Assembly (NCBI RefSeq): GCF_013374115.1
Contig: NZ_AP022673.1
Coordinates: 772,501-836,500, forward strand
Length of the DNA: 64,000 bases
From: Sphingomonas sp. HMP9
GTDB lineage: Bacteria; Pseudomonadota; Alphaproteobacteria; Sphingomonadales; Sphingomonadaceae
Direction: 5' to 3'
In this document: positions 37,613 through 46,789 of the stretch, one piece after another
Layout of the letters: each line of letters opens with the position of its first letter
Position numbering within the stretch: the stretch's first letter is position 1
Program-made: the position numbers and the translations under genes
The notes under the pieces: model-generated
Database searches by the model: none
The model's input: the letters and a program-made list of their open reading frames with translations, nothing else
Told to the model about the DNA's origin: nothing

Positions 37613-39048
37613 GCACTGTCCTGGTCGTTGACGACGACGCCGCAATCCGGACCGTCGTCGGACAGGCGCTCCGCCGGGCGGGACATGACGTCACGGTCGC
37701 CGACAGTTTGGCGCAACTCGAACGCGCGCTGACCGCGTCGCTGCCCGACGTCCTCATCACCGATGTCATCCTCCCCGACGGCGACGGCATCGACCACGTC
37801 CGCAGCGTCGCCGCGCGCTTTCCGTTGCTCCCGATCATCGTCCTCTCGGCCCAGAACACGCTGACCACCGCGGTCCGCGCCGCAGAAGTCGGCGCCTATG
37901 AATACCTCCCCAAGCCGTTCGACCTCGATGTGCTGACTCGCGCCGTCGCGGGCGCGCTGGCCCGCGGCGGGATGGCCAGCGAGGACGCGCTGCACGACGC
38001 GGATCGCGCACTCCCGCTGATCGGTCGGTCTGCCGCGATGCAGGACGTCTATCGGATCATCGCCCGCGTCGTGTCGAACGACCTGACAATACTGATCTCG
38101 GGCGAATCAGGCACCGGCAAGGAACTCGTCGCGCGCGCGATCCACGATCTCGGGCCCCGCAATGCGGCGCCGTTCGTGGCGATCAACATGGCGGCTATCC
38201 CGCGCGAACTAATCGAAGCCGAACTCTTCGGGCACGAGCGTGGCGCGTTCACTGGCGCGGCGACGCGCAATGCCGGTCGGTTCGAACAGGCGTCGGGCGG
38301 GACGCTGTTTCTGGACGAGATCGGCGACATGCCGATGGAGGCACAGACCCGCCTGCTCCGCGTGCTACAATCAGGCGAGTTCACCAGCATCGGCGGTGCG
38401 CGGACGATCCGCGTCGACGTCCGCATCGTTGCCGCCACCAACCGCGATCTCAACGCGCAGGTTGCCGCGGGGCACTTTCGCGAAGATCTTTTCTACCGCC
38501 TGAACGTCGTGCCCATCCTGCTGCCGGCGTTGCGCGAGCGACGACAGGATATCGCCTTGCTCGCGCGTCACTTCCTGGACCACGCCGCGGCACAGGGTCT
38601 TCCAAGGCGCCAACTCGCAAGCGATGCACTGACTGCCCTCGGCGCGCACGACTGGCCCGGCAATGTCCGCGAGCTCGAGAACCTCATGCGCCGGCTGGCG
38701 GTGCTCTCGCGCGACGAGGTGATCGCGGCCGACGCGATCCGCGCGATGATCGGAACATCAGCGACCGCCGATCAAGCCGCCGATGTCGACATCGCCCATG
38801 CAGTGCGTGCGCTGATCGAGCGGATCGCCCGTGACGATCCCGCGGCACTCGATGACGGAAGCTTGTACGACCGCGTGATCGGCGAGGTGGAACGTCCGCT
38901 GATCGAGGCGATGCTGGCGCGGCATGGTCAAAATCAGCTGCGGGCCGCGCGGGCGATGGGGATAAATCGCAACACACTGCGCAAGCGGCTCGATACGCTC
39001 GGCATCACGGTTGCCGACATGCGTACGAATGATCCGGATCAGCGATGA
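37609..39048 (+). CDS. ntrC: Nitrogen regulation response regulator NtrC
   Basis: Sigma-54-dependent activator of nitrogen-assimilation genes. It has 479 residues. The receiver domain (1-120) has phospho-acceptor Asp52. The AAA+ domain has Walker A GESGTGKELVARAIH, an intact GAFTGA loop (ERGAFTGAA) and Walker B GGTLFLDEIG. A Fis-type helix-turn-helix lies at the C-terminus (about 430-475, HGQNQLRAARAMGINRNTLRKRL). The start ATG at 37609 overlaps the ntrB stop; the longer open frame upstream lies inside ntrB. Followed after 53 bases by ntrY. Confidence 0.97.
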   Translation: MSTVLVVDDDAAIRTVVGQALRRAGHDVTVADSLAQLERALTASLPDVLITDVILPDGDGIDHVRSVAARFPLLPIIVLSAQNTLTTAVRAAEVGAYEYLPKPFDLDVLTRAVAGALARGGMASEDALHDADRALPLIGRSAAMQDVYRIIARVVSNDLTILISGESGTGKELVARAIHDLGPRNAAPFVAINMAAIPRELIEAELFGHERGAFTGAATRNAGRFEQASGGTLFLDEIGDMPMEAQTRLLRVLQSGEFTSIGGARTIRVDVRIVAATNRDLNAQVAAGHFREDLFYRLNVVPILLPALRERRQDIALLARHFLDHAAAQGLPRRQLASDALTALGAHDWPGNVRELENLMRRLAVLSRDEVIAADAIRAMIGTSATADQAADVDIAHAVRALIERIARDDPAALDDGSLYDRVIGEVERPLIEAMLARHGQNQLRAARAMGINRNTLRKRLDTLGITVADMRTNDPDQR

Positions 39049-39101
39049 AATCGCGCATTATGTGGTTTCAAGGCAACGATTGACGTTGTACCGAAGCAAC
39101 G

Positions 39102-41345
39102 ATGATCGCTTCCGCGACGCTACCGATGGATGAAGACGGGCCTCTGCACCGGTTTGCGGTGACGCCTGCGATCGAGGCGCTGGTCCTCGCGGTGGCGATT
39201 GCGATCGGCGTCGCGAGCTACTTCATCATCACGGGCACTGACGCACCGCAGCGCCTGATCCCGCCGCCGCTGGTGGCGCTGCTGCTCATCGCCAATCTCG
39301 TGCCCGGGATCGCGTTGCTGATGCTGCTCGGCCGCCGCGTGGCGATGCGCCGGGCCGCACGGTCACCCGTAGGCGGCGGTGGACGCCTCCACGTCCGCCT
39401 TGTCGCGCTGTTCTCGATCGTCGCGGCGCTGCCGATGCTGCTGGTGACGATTTTCGCCTCGCTGCTGTTTCAGTACGGCGTTCAGTTCTGGTATTCCGAT
39501 CAGGCACGCGGGATGCTCGAGAACGCAACCGGGCTCGCCCAGTCGTCCTATGGGCGCCAGCTCAACCGATGGCAGGAAGCCACGGTCACGATGGCAAGCG
39601 ACATGTCGGCGTATCTGCGCGAACGCTCGCTGCAGAGCCCCGACTTCTCCGGTTGGTTCCTCCAACAGGTCTATTATCGCAGTCTTTCGGAAGCGGCGTT
39701 GTTCAAGGTGTCTCCACAGCAAGGCATCCAGACGCTGGCGATCGTCAACCCCTACGAGATCGACTTTACGCGTCGCGTCACGCCCGCGGCGATCGCTGAG
39801 CTTCGATCGGGCAAGAGCGCGGTTCTCGCAGTAACCGGCGATCGTATCCAGACGATCACGCTGCTGCCGGGATCGGACGAGCTGTTCCTCTACGCTGGCC
39901 GCGTCGAGGATACGAAATCTTTGTCCGAGCAGACGACGCGCGCAAACGAAGTGCTGAAGAGTTATCGGTCGCTGCTTGCCCGTTCGCGCAGCCTGCAATT
40001 GCGGTTCAACGCGGCGCTGTTGCTGATATCGCTGCTGATCGTCGGGGTCGCCGTGTGGATAGCTCTGGCGGTAGCGGATCGCCTCGTGCGGCCGGTCGGC
40101 GAGCTGGTCGACGCCGCCCGCCGGGTCGCCGCGGGCGATCTGACCGCGCGCGTGCCCGACCCGCGCAGTCGTGACGAGGTCGGTACGCTGGCCAATGCCT
40201 TCAACCAGATGACGGTGCGCCTCGAAGAACAGAACACCGAACTCGTCACCGCCAACGGCCAGCTCGAAAGCCGCCGCGCGCTGATCGAGGCGGTGATGGC
40301 GGGTGTGTCGGCCGGCGTCATCGCTACCGGTCGTGATCGTACGATCACGATCACCAATGCATCCGCGACGGGGTTGCTGGGAACGGGGGCCGGCAGCGTC
40401 AATCTCGTCGGGCGCAAGCTCGGCGATGTCGCGCCGGAACTCGACGCGATGCTCGACAGCGGCGACAGGGAGGCGATCGTCGAGGTCGGGCAGGGGGGCG
40501 AGATGCGCACGCTCGCCGTCCGGATCGCGCGACCCGCGACCGGACCGATCCTGACCTTCGACGACATTACGCAACAATTGCTCGATCAGCGCCGCGCCGC
40601 GTGGTCCGATGTCGCCCGCCGCATCGCGCACGAGATCAAGAACCCGTTGACGCCGATCCAGCTGGCAGCCGAACGGCTGCAGCGTCGGTATGGTGGCAAG
40701 ATCGAGGCGCAGGACGGCACGTTCTCGCGGTTGACCGACACGATCATTCGCCAGGTTGGCGATCTTCGCCGCATGGTCGATGAATTCTCGTCGTTCGCGC
40801 GCATGCCCAAGCCAGTGTTCCGCGAGGAATCTCTGGTCGATGCCGCACGCCAGGCATTGTTCCTGCACGAGGTCGCGCATCCGGCGATTAGCTTCCAACT
40901 GGTGCAGGACGATCCCGGCCTCGCGCTGGTTTGCGATCGGCGGCAGATCGGCCAGGCGCTGACGAACATTGTCAAGAACGCGGTCGAAGCGATTGAAACA
41001 CGGGGCGAACCCGGCGGTTCTGTGACGATGACGTTGACCAGCGATGCGAACACGGTCGGCATCGCGGTCGCCGACACCGGCATTGGCCTGCCGGCGGAAC
41101 GCGACCGAATTGTCGAGCCCTATGTGACGACCCGTGCACGTGGCACGGGGCTCGGCCTTGCCATCGTCAAGAAGATCATCGAGGAACATTGCGGCACGAT
41201 CGGCTTTTCCGATCGGCCGGGGGGCGGTACACTCGTCACCATGATCTTCGACGCCAAGGCGCTGGCCGCGCTCGACCAAGGGGCTCCCGCATCCGAGTTG
41301 GCTGGGGAGGGCCGACTCGACACTATGACCCGCAACCGGACATGA
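39102..41345 (+). CDS. ntrY: Nitrogen/redox sensor kinase NtrY
   Basis: Membrane histidine kinase partner of NtrX, linked in alphaproteobacteria to nitrogen metabolism, redox and envelope responses. It has 747 residues. About three N-terminal transmembrane segments (to about residue 130) are followed by a periplasmic sensor region and another transmembrane helix (about 300-325). A HAMP domain (RPVGELVDAARRVAAGDLTARV), a PAS domain and the H-box [20 protein letters not shown] with a C-terminal ATPase (VADTGIGLP, GTGLGLAIVKK) complete the chain. An ATG eight codons in (MDEDG) is an alternative start. Four bases separate it from ntrX. Confidence 0.95.
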   Translation: MIASATLPMDEDGPLHRFAVTPAIEALVLAVAIAIGVASYFIITGTDAPQRLIPPPLVALLLIANLVPGIALLMLLGRRVAMRRAARSPVGGGGRLHVRLVALFSIVAALPMLLVTIFASLLFQYGVQFWYSDQARGMLENATGLAQSSYGRQLNRWQEATVTMASDMSAYLRERSLQSPDFSGWFLQQVYYRSLSEAALFKVSPQQGIQTLAIVNPYEIDFTRRVTPAAIAELRSGKSAVLAVTGDRIQTITLLPGSDELFLYAGRVEDTKSLSEQTTRANEVLKSYRSLLARSRSLQLRFNAALLLISLLIVGVAVWIALAVADRLVRPVGELVDAARRVAAGDLTARVPDPRSRDEVGTLANAFNQMTVRLEEQNTELVTANGQLESRRALIEAVMAGVSAGVIATGRDRTITITNASATGLLGTGAGSVNLVGRKLGDVAPELDAMLDSGDREAIVEVGQGGEMRTLAVRIARPATGPILTFDDITQQLLDQRRAAWSDVARRIAHEIKNPLTPIQLAAERLQRRYGGKIEAQDGTFSRLTDTIIRQVGDLRRMVDEFSSFARMPKPVFREESLVDAARQALFLHEVAHPAISFQLVQDDPGLALVCDRRQIGQALTNIVKNAVEAIETRGEPGGSVTMTLTSDANTVGIAVADTGIGLPAERDRIVEPYVTTRARGTGLGLAIVKKIIEEHCGTIGFSDRPGGGTLVTMIFDAKALAALDQGAPASELAGEGRLDTMTRNRT

Positions 41346-41349
41346 TTTA

Positions 41350-42726
41350 ATGGCGCTCGATATTCTCGTCGTGGACGACGAACGTGACATTCGCGAACTC
41401 GTGGCCGGCGTCCTGGAGGACGAAGGCTATGAGACCCGCGACGCTGGCGACAGTGATTCTGCCTTGGAAGCGATTGCCGCACGGCGTCCCTCGCTGGTGC
41501 TGCTCGACGTCTGGCTGCAAGGCTCGCGTCTCGACGGGCTGGAACTGCTCGACGAGATCAAGCGTCGCGATCCGTCGATCCCTGTGCTGGTGATTTCGGG
41601 CCACGGTAATCTGGATACGGCCGTCGCGGCGATCCGCCGCGGCGCGTCCGACTTCATCGAAAAGCCGTTCGAGGCCGAGCGGTTGTTGCTGATGGTCGCA
41701 CGCGCGACCGAGACCGAACGCCTCCGTCGCGAAGTGGCCACGCTGCGCGCGAGTGTCGGTCGTGAAACCGACCTGACCGGCAGCTCCGGCTCGATCAACG
41801 GCGTTCGCGCGACGCTGAAGCGGGTAGCGGCAACCGGCAGCCGCGTGCTGATCATGGGCGGGGCAGGAGTCGGCAAGGAAGTCGCCGCGCGCCTGCTGCA
41901 CGGTTGGAGCCTGCGGACCGACGCGCCGTTTATCGTCGTTAGCGCTGCGCGGATGACGCCCGAGCGGATGGACGAGGAACTGTTTGGCGTCGAGGAAGCG
42001 GGCGATCTCGTCCGTCCGGGCCTGTTCGAGCAGGCGCATGGTGGCACGCTGTTTCTCGACGAGATCGCCGACATGCCGATCGCGACGCAAGCGCGGATTC
42101 TCCGTGCCCTGACCGACCAGAGCTTTACGCGCGTTGGCGGTACGCGTGTCGTCAAGGTCGACGTCCGTGTCGTCTCGGCAACCGCCCGCGATCTGGTCAT
42201 TGAAATAGCGGAAGGCCGTTTCCGCGAAGACCTGTATTACCGGCTCAACGTCGTACCGGTAATGATCCCGCCGCTGTCCGATCGTCGCGAGGACATCCCC
42301 GCACTAGTCCAGCATTTCATTGCGCATTACGCATCCGAACGCCGCGTGCCGACGCCGGAAATCGCGCCGGATGCGATGGTTGCGCTGCAGTCCTACGACT
42401 GGCCCGGAAATGTCCGCCAACTTCGCAATGTCGTCGAGCGTACGATCATCCTTGCACCGGGAGACCGGATCGGTCGCATCGATCTCGATCTGTTGCCCGC
42501 CGAGGTCCTGGGTGATCAAGGCGATATCGGATCGGCCGGATCGACCGCGATCATGGGGTCGCCTCTTCGTGAAGCGCGCGAGACGTTCGAGCGCGAATAT
42601 CTGCGGGTTCAGATCCGGCGCTTTTCCGGCAACATCTCGCGCACCGCAAGCTTCATCGGCATGGAGCGTTCGGCGCTGCATCGGAAGTTGAAGCTGCTTG
42701 GCATCACCGAAACGCGCGAGGAATAG
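41350..42726 (+). CDS. ntrX: Nitrogen response regulator NtrX (no GAFTGA loop)
   Basis: Response regulator paired with NtrY. It has 458 residues. The receiver domain has phospho-acceptor Asp53. The AAA+ domain has Walker A GGAGVGKEVAARLLHG and Walker B GGTLFLDEIA. A C-terminal Fis-like helix-turn-helix is in ISRTASFIGMERSALHRKLKLLG. Where sigma-54 activators have GAFTGA, this protein reads LFGVEEAGDLVRPGLFEQ, so the loop is missing. A role independent of sigma-54 is therefore likely, as reported for other alphaproteobacterial NtrX proteins. Its gene is the last of the ntr block before a hairpin and hfq. Confidence 0.94.
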   Translation: MALDILVVDDERDIRELVAGVLEDEGYETRDAGDSDSALEAIAARRPSLVLLDVWLQGSRLDGLELLDEIKRRDPSIPVLVISGHGNLDTAVAAIRRGASDFIEKPFEAERLLLMVARATETERLRREVATLRASVGRETDLTGSSGSINGVRATLKRVAATGSRVLIMGGAGVGKEVAARLLHGWSLRTDAPFIVVSAARMTPERMDEELFGVEEAGDLVRPGLFEQAHGGTLFLDEIADMPIATQARILRALTDQSFTRVGGTRVVKVDVRVVSATARDLVIEIAEGRFREDLYYRLNVVPVMIPPLSDRREDIPALVQHFIAHYASERRVPTPEIAPDAMVALQSYDWPGNVRQLRNVVERTIILAPGDRIGRIDLDLLPAEVLGDQGDIGSAGSTAIMGSPLREARETFEREYLRVQIRRFSGNISRTASFIGMERSALHRKLKLLGITETREE

Positions 42727-42738
42727 ACGCCGCATTTT

Positions 42739-42767
42739 CGCCGCCCTCTGGATATAATAGGGCGGCG
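42739..42767 (+). terminator. Hairpin after ntrX, possible terminator
   Basis: CGCCGCCCT (42739-42747) pairs perfectly with AGGGCGGCG (42759-42767) around an 11-base loop. There is no T-run downstream, so if it ends transcription it is not a classical intrinsic terminator. The loop contains TATAAT (42753-42758), but no good -35 box lies at the right distance, so I read it as a hairpin rather than a promoter. Confidence 0.45.
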
Positions 42768-42867
42768 ATCATAGATCAGTATCCGTGCCCGGGATCCGGG
42801 TGCATCTCCGACGCCGGGAAACGGCGCCTCGCGGGCAAAGTCCCGCCAAAAACAAAGGGTTATCCCA
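42768..42867 (+). promoter_or_regulatory. Structured 5' leader of hfq
   Basis: About 100 bases between the post-ntrX hairpin and the hfq TTG contain several short stems: CCCGGGATCCGGG, GCCGGGAAACGGC and GCGGGCAAAGTCCCGC. These are followed by an A-rich stretch (AAAAACAAAG) running into the Shine-Dalgarno AAGGG. An A-rich element beside the ribosome site is the sort of sequence Hfq's distal face binds, so autoregulation of hfq is plausible. This is inference from sequence composition. Confidence 0.35.
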
Positions 42868-43380
42868 TTGGCCGATAAACCAGGCTCGCTTCAGGATCTG
42901 TTCCTGAACGCACTCCGGCGCTCCAAGACGCCGGTCACCATGTTTCTTGTCAAAGGCGTTAAGCTGCAAGGTATCGTTACGTGGTTTGATAATTTTTCGG
43001 TTCTTCTCCGTCGTGATGGGCAGTCGCAACTGATCTACAAGCATGCCATCTCGACGATCATGCCTGCTGGACCCATGGACGTGTCGGCGATCGTCGATGC
43101 CGTTGGAGAGAACCAGAAGAAGCATCCGTTGTTGCAGGAGATATTCCTCAACGCCGTGCGCAAATCCGAAGACAGCGTGACGATGTTCCTGATAAACGGC
43201 GTGATGCTGCAAGGCCAGATCGCAGGCTTCGACCTGTTCTGTATGCTGCTTCAGCGTGAGGGTATGGCGCAGCTCGTCTACAAGCACGCTGTATCGACGA
43301 TTCAGCCTGCGCGCCCGCTGAACCTGGCGGAAGAGCCAACTGATACGGATGACGCCGATGATTCGGACGGTGACGATTGA
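42868..43380 (+). CDS. hfq: Double-domain (tandem Sm) RNA chaperone Hfq
   Basis: Post-transcriptional regulator pairing small RNAs with mRNAs. At 170 residues it is about twice the Hfq core, because the chain carries two complete Hfq Sm domains: Sm1 residues 8-69 and Sm2 88-150. Both have the Sm2 motif YKHA (57-60, 138-141) and begin LQD/LQE-x-FLNA. The linker (70-87) is short and the tail (154-170) is strongly acidic. The domains differ at RNA-contact sites: the proximal position equal to E. coli Gln41 is Asn42 versus Leu123, distal Lys31 is Lys32 versus Met113, and the rim is RRSK versus RKSE. A trimer of such chains would mimic the usual hexamer (inference). TTG is the only start before LQDLF and follows AAGGG. 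Confidence 0.95.
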   Translation: MADKPGSLQDLFLNALRRSKTPVTMFLVKGVKLQGIVTWFDNFSVLLRRDGQSQLIYKHAISTIMPAGPMDVSAIVDAVGENQKKHPLLQEIFLNAVRKSEDSVTMFLINGVMLQGQIAGFDLFCMLLQREGMAQLVYKHAVSTIQPARPLNLAEEPTDTDDADDSDGDD

Positions 43381-44669
43381 GTAGCGGGTTCGAACGCGAT
43401 CGGGACGAGTTCGCCCGGGGCACACGCGCGATCGTCGTTCTCCCCGATCAGGGGGACGCGACGCGTGATGTCGATGCTCGACTGGAAGAAACTGCGGGGC
43501 TCGCTGCTGCGATTGGTGTGAAGGTCGTCGAGCGGATTGCGTATCGTGTTCGTCAAGCCAAGCCGGCGACGTTGATCGGGAGCGGGCAGGTTGAACTGCT
43601 CGCGACCCAGGTACGGATGGAAGAGGCGGGGCTCGTCGTCTTCGATGCGAGCCTGACGCCGATCCAGCAGCGCAATCTTGAAAAAGCACTTGAAGTGAAG
43701 GTCATCGATCGCACCGGACTGATCCTCGAGATCTTCGGCGAGCGTGCAGCGACGGCCGAGGGCCGTTTGCAAGTCGAACTCGCGCACCTCGATTACCAGG
43801 GTGGCCGACTCGTCCGGAGCTGGACCCATCTCGAACGCCAGCGCGGCGGCTTCGGCTTTCTCGGTGGTCCGGGTGAAACGCAGATCGAGGCGGATCGTCG
43901 GCTAATCCGCGATCGGATGGCGCGCTTGAAGCGTGAACTCGAGCAGGTTAGCCGAACGCGTGGGCTCCACCGTGAACGACGTCAGCGCGCACCCTGGCCC
44001 GTGATCGCGTTGGTCGGCTATACCAATGCCGGAAAGTCGACGCTGTTCAATCGGCTGACTGGTGCCGACGTCATGGCGGAAGATCTCCTCTTCGCGACGC
44101 TTGATCCGACGTTGCGGCAGATGCAGCTACCGGGCGTCGACAAGGCGATCCTCTCGGATACGGTCGGCTTCGTTTCGGATCTTCCAACCCAGCTGGTTGC
44201 GGCGTTCAAGGCCACGCTGGAAGAAGTCGTATCTGCCGACCTGCTCGTTCACATCCGCGATATCGCGCACCCCGATACCGAGGCGCAGCGCGCGGATGTA
44301 GAAACTGTGCTAGCCGAGATCGGTGTCGACGAGAATACTCCGAGGTTCGAGGTATGGAACAAGCTCGACTTGCTCGATGCAGATACGCACGACGAGATTG
44401 CCGGGCAGGCGGCGCATCGCGACGATGTCGTTGCGATCTCGGCGCTTAGCGGGGAAGGGGTGCAGCATCTCGTCGAGCAGGTGGCGGCGAAGCTGACCAA
44501 CGCGCATCGGCGGTACAGCATCGCCATCGAGGCCAGCGACGGTGCGGGCGCTGCGTGGCTTCATGCGCACGGCGAGGTGCTCGGTAGCGTCAACGATGAA
44601 CTCGAGACCACGTACGACGTTCGGCTATCCGAGACCGATTATGACCGGTTCATCCGCCGCGACGCTTGA
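43377..44669 (+). CDS. hflX: Ribosome-associated GTPase HflX
   Basis: GTPase that rescues stalled or hibernating ribosomes. It has 430 residues. The N-terminal HflX domain (about 15-190) has the glycine-rich [19 protein letters not shown] linker. The G domain has G1 [10 protein letters not shown]3 DTVGF and G4 NKLD. It starts at TTG overlapping the hfq stop (TTGA), preserving the widespread hfq-hflX order and coupling the two. Its last 20 bases overlap the convergent mazG. Confidence 0.95.
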   Translation: MSSGFERDRDEFARGTRAIVVLPDQGDATRDVDARLEETAGLAAAIGVKVVERIAYRVRQAKPATLIGSGQVELLATQVRMEEAGLVVFDASLTPIQQRNLEKALEVKVIDRTGLILEIFGERAATAEGRLQVELAHLDYQGGRLVRSWTHLERQRGGFGFLGGPGETQIEADRRLIRDRMARLKRELEQVSRTRGLHRERRQRAPWPVIALVGYTNAGKSTLFNRLTGADVMAEDLLFATLDPTLRQMQLPGVDKAILSDTVGFVSDLPTQLVAAFKATLEEVVSADLLVHIRDIAHPDTEAQRADVETVLAEIGVDENTPRFEVWNKLDLLDADTHDEIAGQAAHRDDVVAISALSGEGVQHLVEQVAAKLTNAHRRYSIAIEASDGAGAAWLHAHGEVLGSVNDELETTYDVRLSETDYDRFIRRDA

Positions 44670-45384
44670 TGGTGGCCCATAATTCTTCCTTCTGATCGAG
44701 CGTCGAGCCAGCGAACGCCGCGCCGCCTTCGACCTCGATCGCTCGGAAGCGCGCCTCGAACTTTGCATTGCCTGCCCTGAGTGCGGCCTCAGGGTCAACG
44801 CCGAGATGCCGTGCCCAGTTCGTCACGGCAAACAATAGGTCGCCGACTTCCTCCGCTACTGTATCCGAACCAGCCTTGCGAACCTCCTCGATTTCCTCAA
44901 AAACCTTCGCTAGTGGACCCGTCGCATCAGGCCAGTCGAACCCTACGCGCGCCGCGCGCTTCTGCAGCTTCTCTGCACGAGCTAGCGCCGGCAGGCCACT
45001 TGCCACGCCAGCCAGCGCACTGCCATCGGCGCGGTCTGAACGCTCTGAGGCCTTGATCGTTTCCCAACCCGGCGACGTCCTGGCATCGCCGAATATATGG
45101 GGGTGCCGGCGTTCCATCTTGTCACTGATCGCGGTGACGACATCGGCCAGATCGAATGCGCCGGACTCCTCGGCGATCCGACTGTGGAACACTACCTGAA
45201 GCAGCAGGTCGCCAAGTTCGTCCTTGATGTCCGCATGGTGGTCACGCGCTATTGCGTCGGCAACCTCATACGCTTCCTCGATCGTATAAGGAGCGATCGA
45301 GGACCACGTCTGTGCTCGATCCCATTCGCAACCCTCCACCGGATCCCGCAATCGCGCCATGATGGAAGTCAGTCGTTCAATCAT
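44650..45384 (-). CDS. mazG: Nucleoside triphosphate pyrophosphohydrolase MazG
   Basis: Hydrolyses (d)NTPs to monophosphates, clearing abnormal nucleotides. It has 244 residues and two MazG halves. The first has the metal motif EEAYEVADAI with DELGDLLLQVVFH. The second has EEIEEVRKA with EEVGDLLFAVTNW. The N-terminus RLRDPVEGCEWDRAQTWSSI is characteristic. The start is either ATG 45384 or the ATG eight codons later. In the order dusB-ntr-hfq-hflX-mazG it closes the conserved block, but on the opposite strand here and overlapping hflX by 20 bases. Confidence 0.94.
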   Translation of the reverse strand: MIERLTSIMARLRDPVEGCEWDRAQTWSSIAPYTIEEAYEVADAIARDHHADIKDELGDLLLQVVFHSRIAEESGAFDLADVVTAISDKMERRHPHIFGDARTSPGWETIKASERSDRADGSALAGVASGLPALARAEKLQKRAARVGFDWPDATGPLAKVFEEIEEVRKAGSDTVAEEVGDLLFAVTNWARHLGVDPEAALRAGNAKFEARFRAIEVEGGAAFAGSTLDQKEELWATIKRRGG

Positions 45385-45452
45385 GAGAGATATCCGAAGT
45401 TAGCTAAATTTTGATTACTGAAATGAGATCGATAACATACATTATGTAAAAT

Positions 45453-46028
45453 CTAAGCATGGATTGGGGTAAGTATGGGGGTGTTTTTCTCAACCCGCCA
45501 CGACCCGAGTTTAGACAGAAAGTTCATGCCGATCACATCGGTATCGTCGAATGAAGGCGACGTGACGATACCCAGATCGGTCGTGGTGATCGTTCCGATC
45601 GTGACGCGCCTAACCGTCCCAGTGCGTGCCGAGACGTGGCCGTTGGCGGTCGCTATGATCACCGGGAACGGACTTTCTTCGCTGTCCAGCCCGGCCGCCT
45701 TCGCAGTGGCCGCCGACAGCGCGGTCGTGGTCGCTCCGCTATCGATCAGCATTCGCCGTCGTACGCCGTTCATATCGACATCGGCCCAGAAATGCCCGTC
45801 CTCGGCCATGCGGATCCGCGTTGCAGTCCCACTGATCTGCTGGTCGGCAAACAGCGTTTCCAGGCCCGACAACCGGTCCCGTTGGCTCGCGAACAGTAAC
45901 CCCACCGCGAAAATCGCTACCCAAGCCAGCGCTTTCGTCAGCGGCAACCGACGCGCGACAAGTGCCGATAGCGGCAGGATCAGCATGATCGCGTACAGCG
46001 CGAATTGGGCGGCGAGGTCGAGTGTCAC
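45453..46028 (-). CDS. Membrane-anchored retropepsin-like aspartic protease
   Basis: It has 191 residues. Two N-terminal hydrophobic segments (about 8-25 and 32-47) anchor it, followed by a clan AA aspartic protease-like domain. The catalytic motif is LIDSGATTTALS (near residue 95), with hydrophobic-hydrophobic-Gly at VIGMNFLS as the family expects. Bacterial single-domain members work as homodimers, with the active site in the periplasm if topology is as predicted. The GTG start overlaps the stop of the metallo-hydrolase (GTGA), so it ends the metG-tatD-MBL operon. Substrate unknown. Confidence 0.87.
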   Translation of the reverse strand: MTLDLAAQFALYAIMLILPLSALVARRLPLTKALAWVAIFAVGLLFASQRDRLSGLETLFADQQISGTATRIRMAEDGHFWADVDMNGVRRRMLIDSGATTTALSAATAKAAGLDSEESPFPVIIATANGHVSARTGTVRRVTIGTITTTDLGIVTSPSFDDTDVIGMNFLSKLGSWRVEKNTPILTPIHA

Positions 46029-46789
46029 GCCGTCAGCACCATCCCGTCATAGCCCGGCTCGACACCTGCGGGCAGTTCGTGGCGCAATGTGGCGTAGTCC
46101 ATTGTAGTGTCCATATGGATCAGTGCGGTTTGCGTGGGTTTCAGGCGTTCGACCCACTCCAGCACGGCGGGCAAGGCCATGTGCGTGGGATGCGGGCGGC
46201 GGCGCAATGCGTCGACGACCCAGATGTCGAGATCCTCATACAGGATGGCCATATCGTCGGTCATCACGTTGAAGTCCGTCGCATATCCGATCGAGACACC
46301 GTCCGCCTCGAACCGCAGGCCGGCGGCGTGGATGCTGCCGTGCGGCTGGTCCGTGACGCGGATGTCGATCCCGCCGATCGTCAGTCGATCGGGCAAGACC
46401 TCGGCGGCGATCGTCGGTGGATAGCCGGGGCGACCGTGAAAGGCATAGGTGAAGCGCGCGTCGAGTGCCGCCAATGTGAACGGCCGTGCATAGCCGCGGA
46501 CCGGCGTGCCGGTCGCGTGAAAGAGTTGCCGCAGGTCGTCGATGCCGTGGCAGTGATCGGCATGGTCGTGCGTCCAGATCACCGCATCGACCTGGTCGAT
46601 ATCGGCGGCCAGCAGCTGCTCGCGCATGTCCGGACTCGTGTCGACCAGAATCCGCGTGCCGTCATGCTCGACCAGCGCGGAGGCACGCGTACGGCGGTTG
46701 CGGGGCTCGGCCGGGTCGCACTCGCCCCAGTCGTTGCCGATCCTCGGCACGCCGGAGGACGTGCCGGAGCCGAGGATCGTGATCTTCAT
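46025..46789 (-). CDS. Metallo-beta-lactamase-fold hydrolase (PhnP-like)
   Basis: It has 254 residues. The metal-binding motif HDHADH lies at about residues 73-78 (IWTHDHADHCHGIDDL), and downstream metal ligands include His in QPHGSIHAAGL and Asp in YATDFNVM. N-terminal ITILGSGTSSGVPRIGNDWGECDP with cysteine resembles the PhnP phosphodiesterase group. No C-P lyase genes are nearby, so a cyclic phosphodiester or other substrate is unsure. It overlaps tatD upstream and the aspartic protease downstream by four bases each. Confidence 0.88.
   Translation of the reverse strand: MKITILGSGTSSGVPRIGNDWGECDPAEPRNRRTRASALVEHDGTRILVDTSPDMREQLLAADIDQVDAVIWTHDHADHCHGIDDLRQLFHATGTPVRGYARPFTLAALDARFTYAFHGRPGYPPTIAAEVLPDRLTIGGIDIRVTDQPHGSIHAAGLRFEADGVSIGYATDFNVMTDDMAILYEDLDIWVVDALRRRPHPTHMALPAVLEWVERLKPTQTALIHMDTTMDYATLRHELPAGVEPGYDGMVLTA

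Noticed and set aside
39363..41390. 675-codon frame antisense to ntrY
   Set aside because: ntrY is complete and motif-supported; the antisense translation has no domain and no ribosome site.
42753..42758. TATAAT as a -10 promoter box for hfq
   Set aside because: It lies in the loop of a perfect hairpin and has no -35-like hexamer 16-18 bases upstream.
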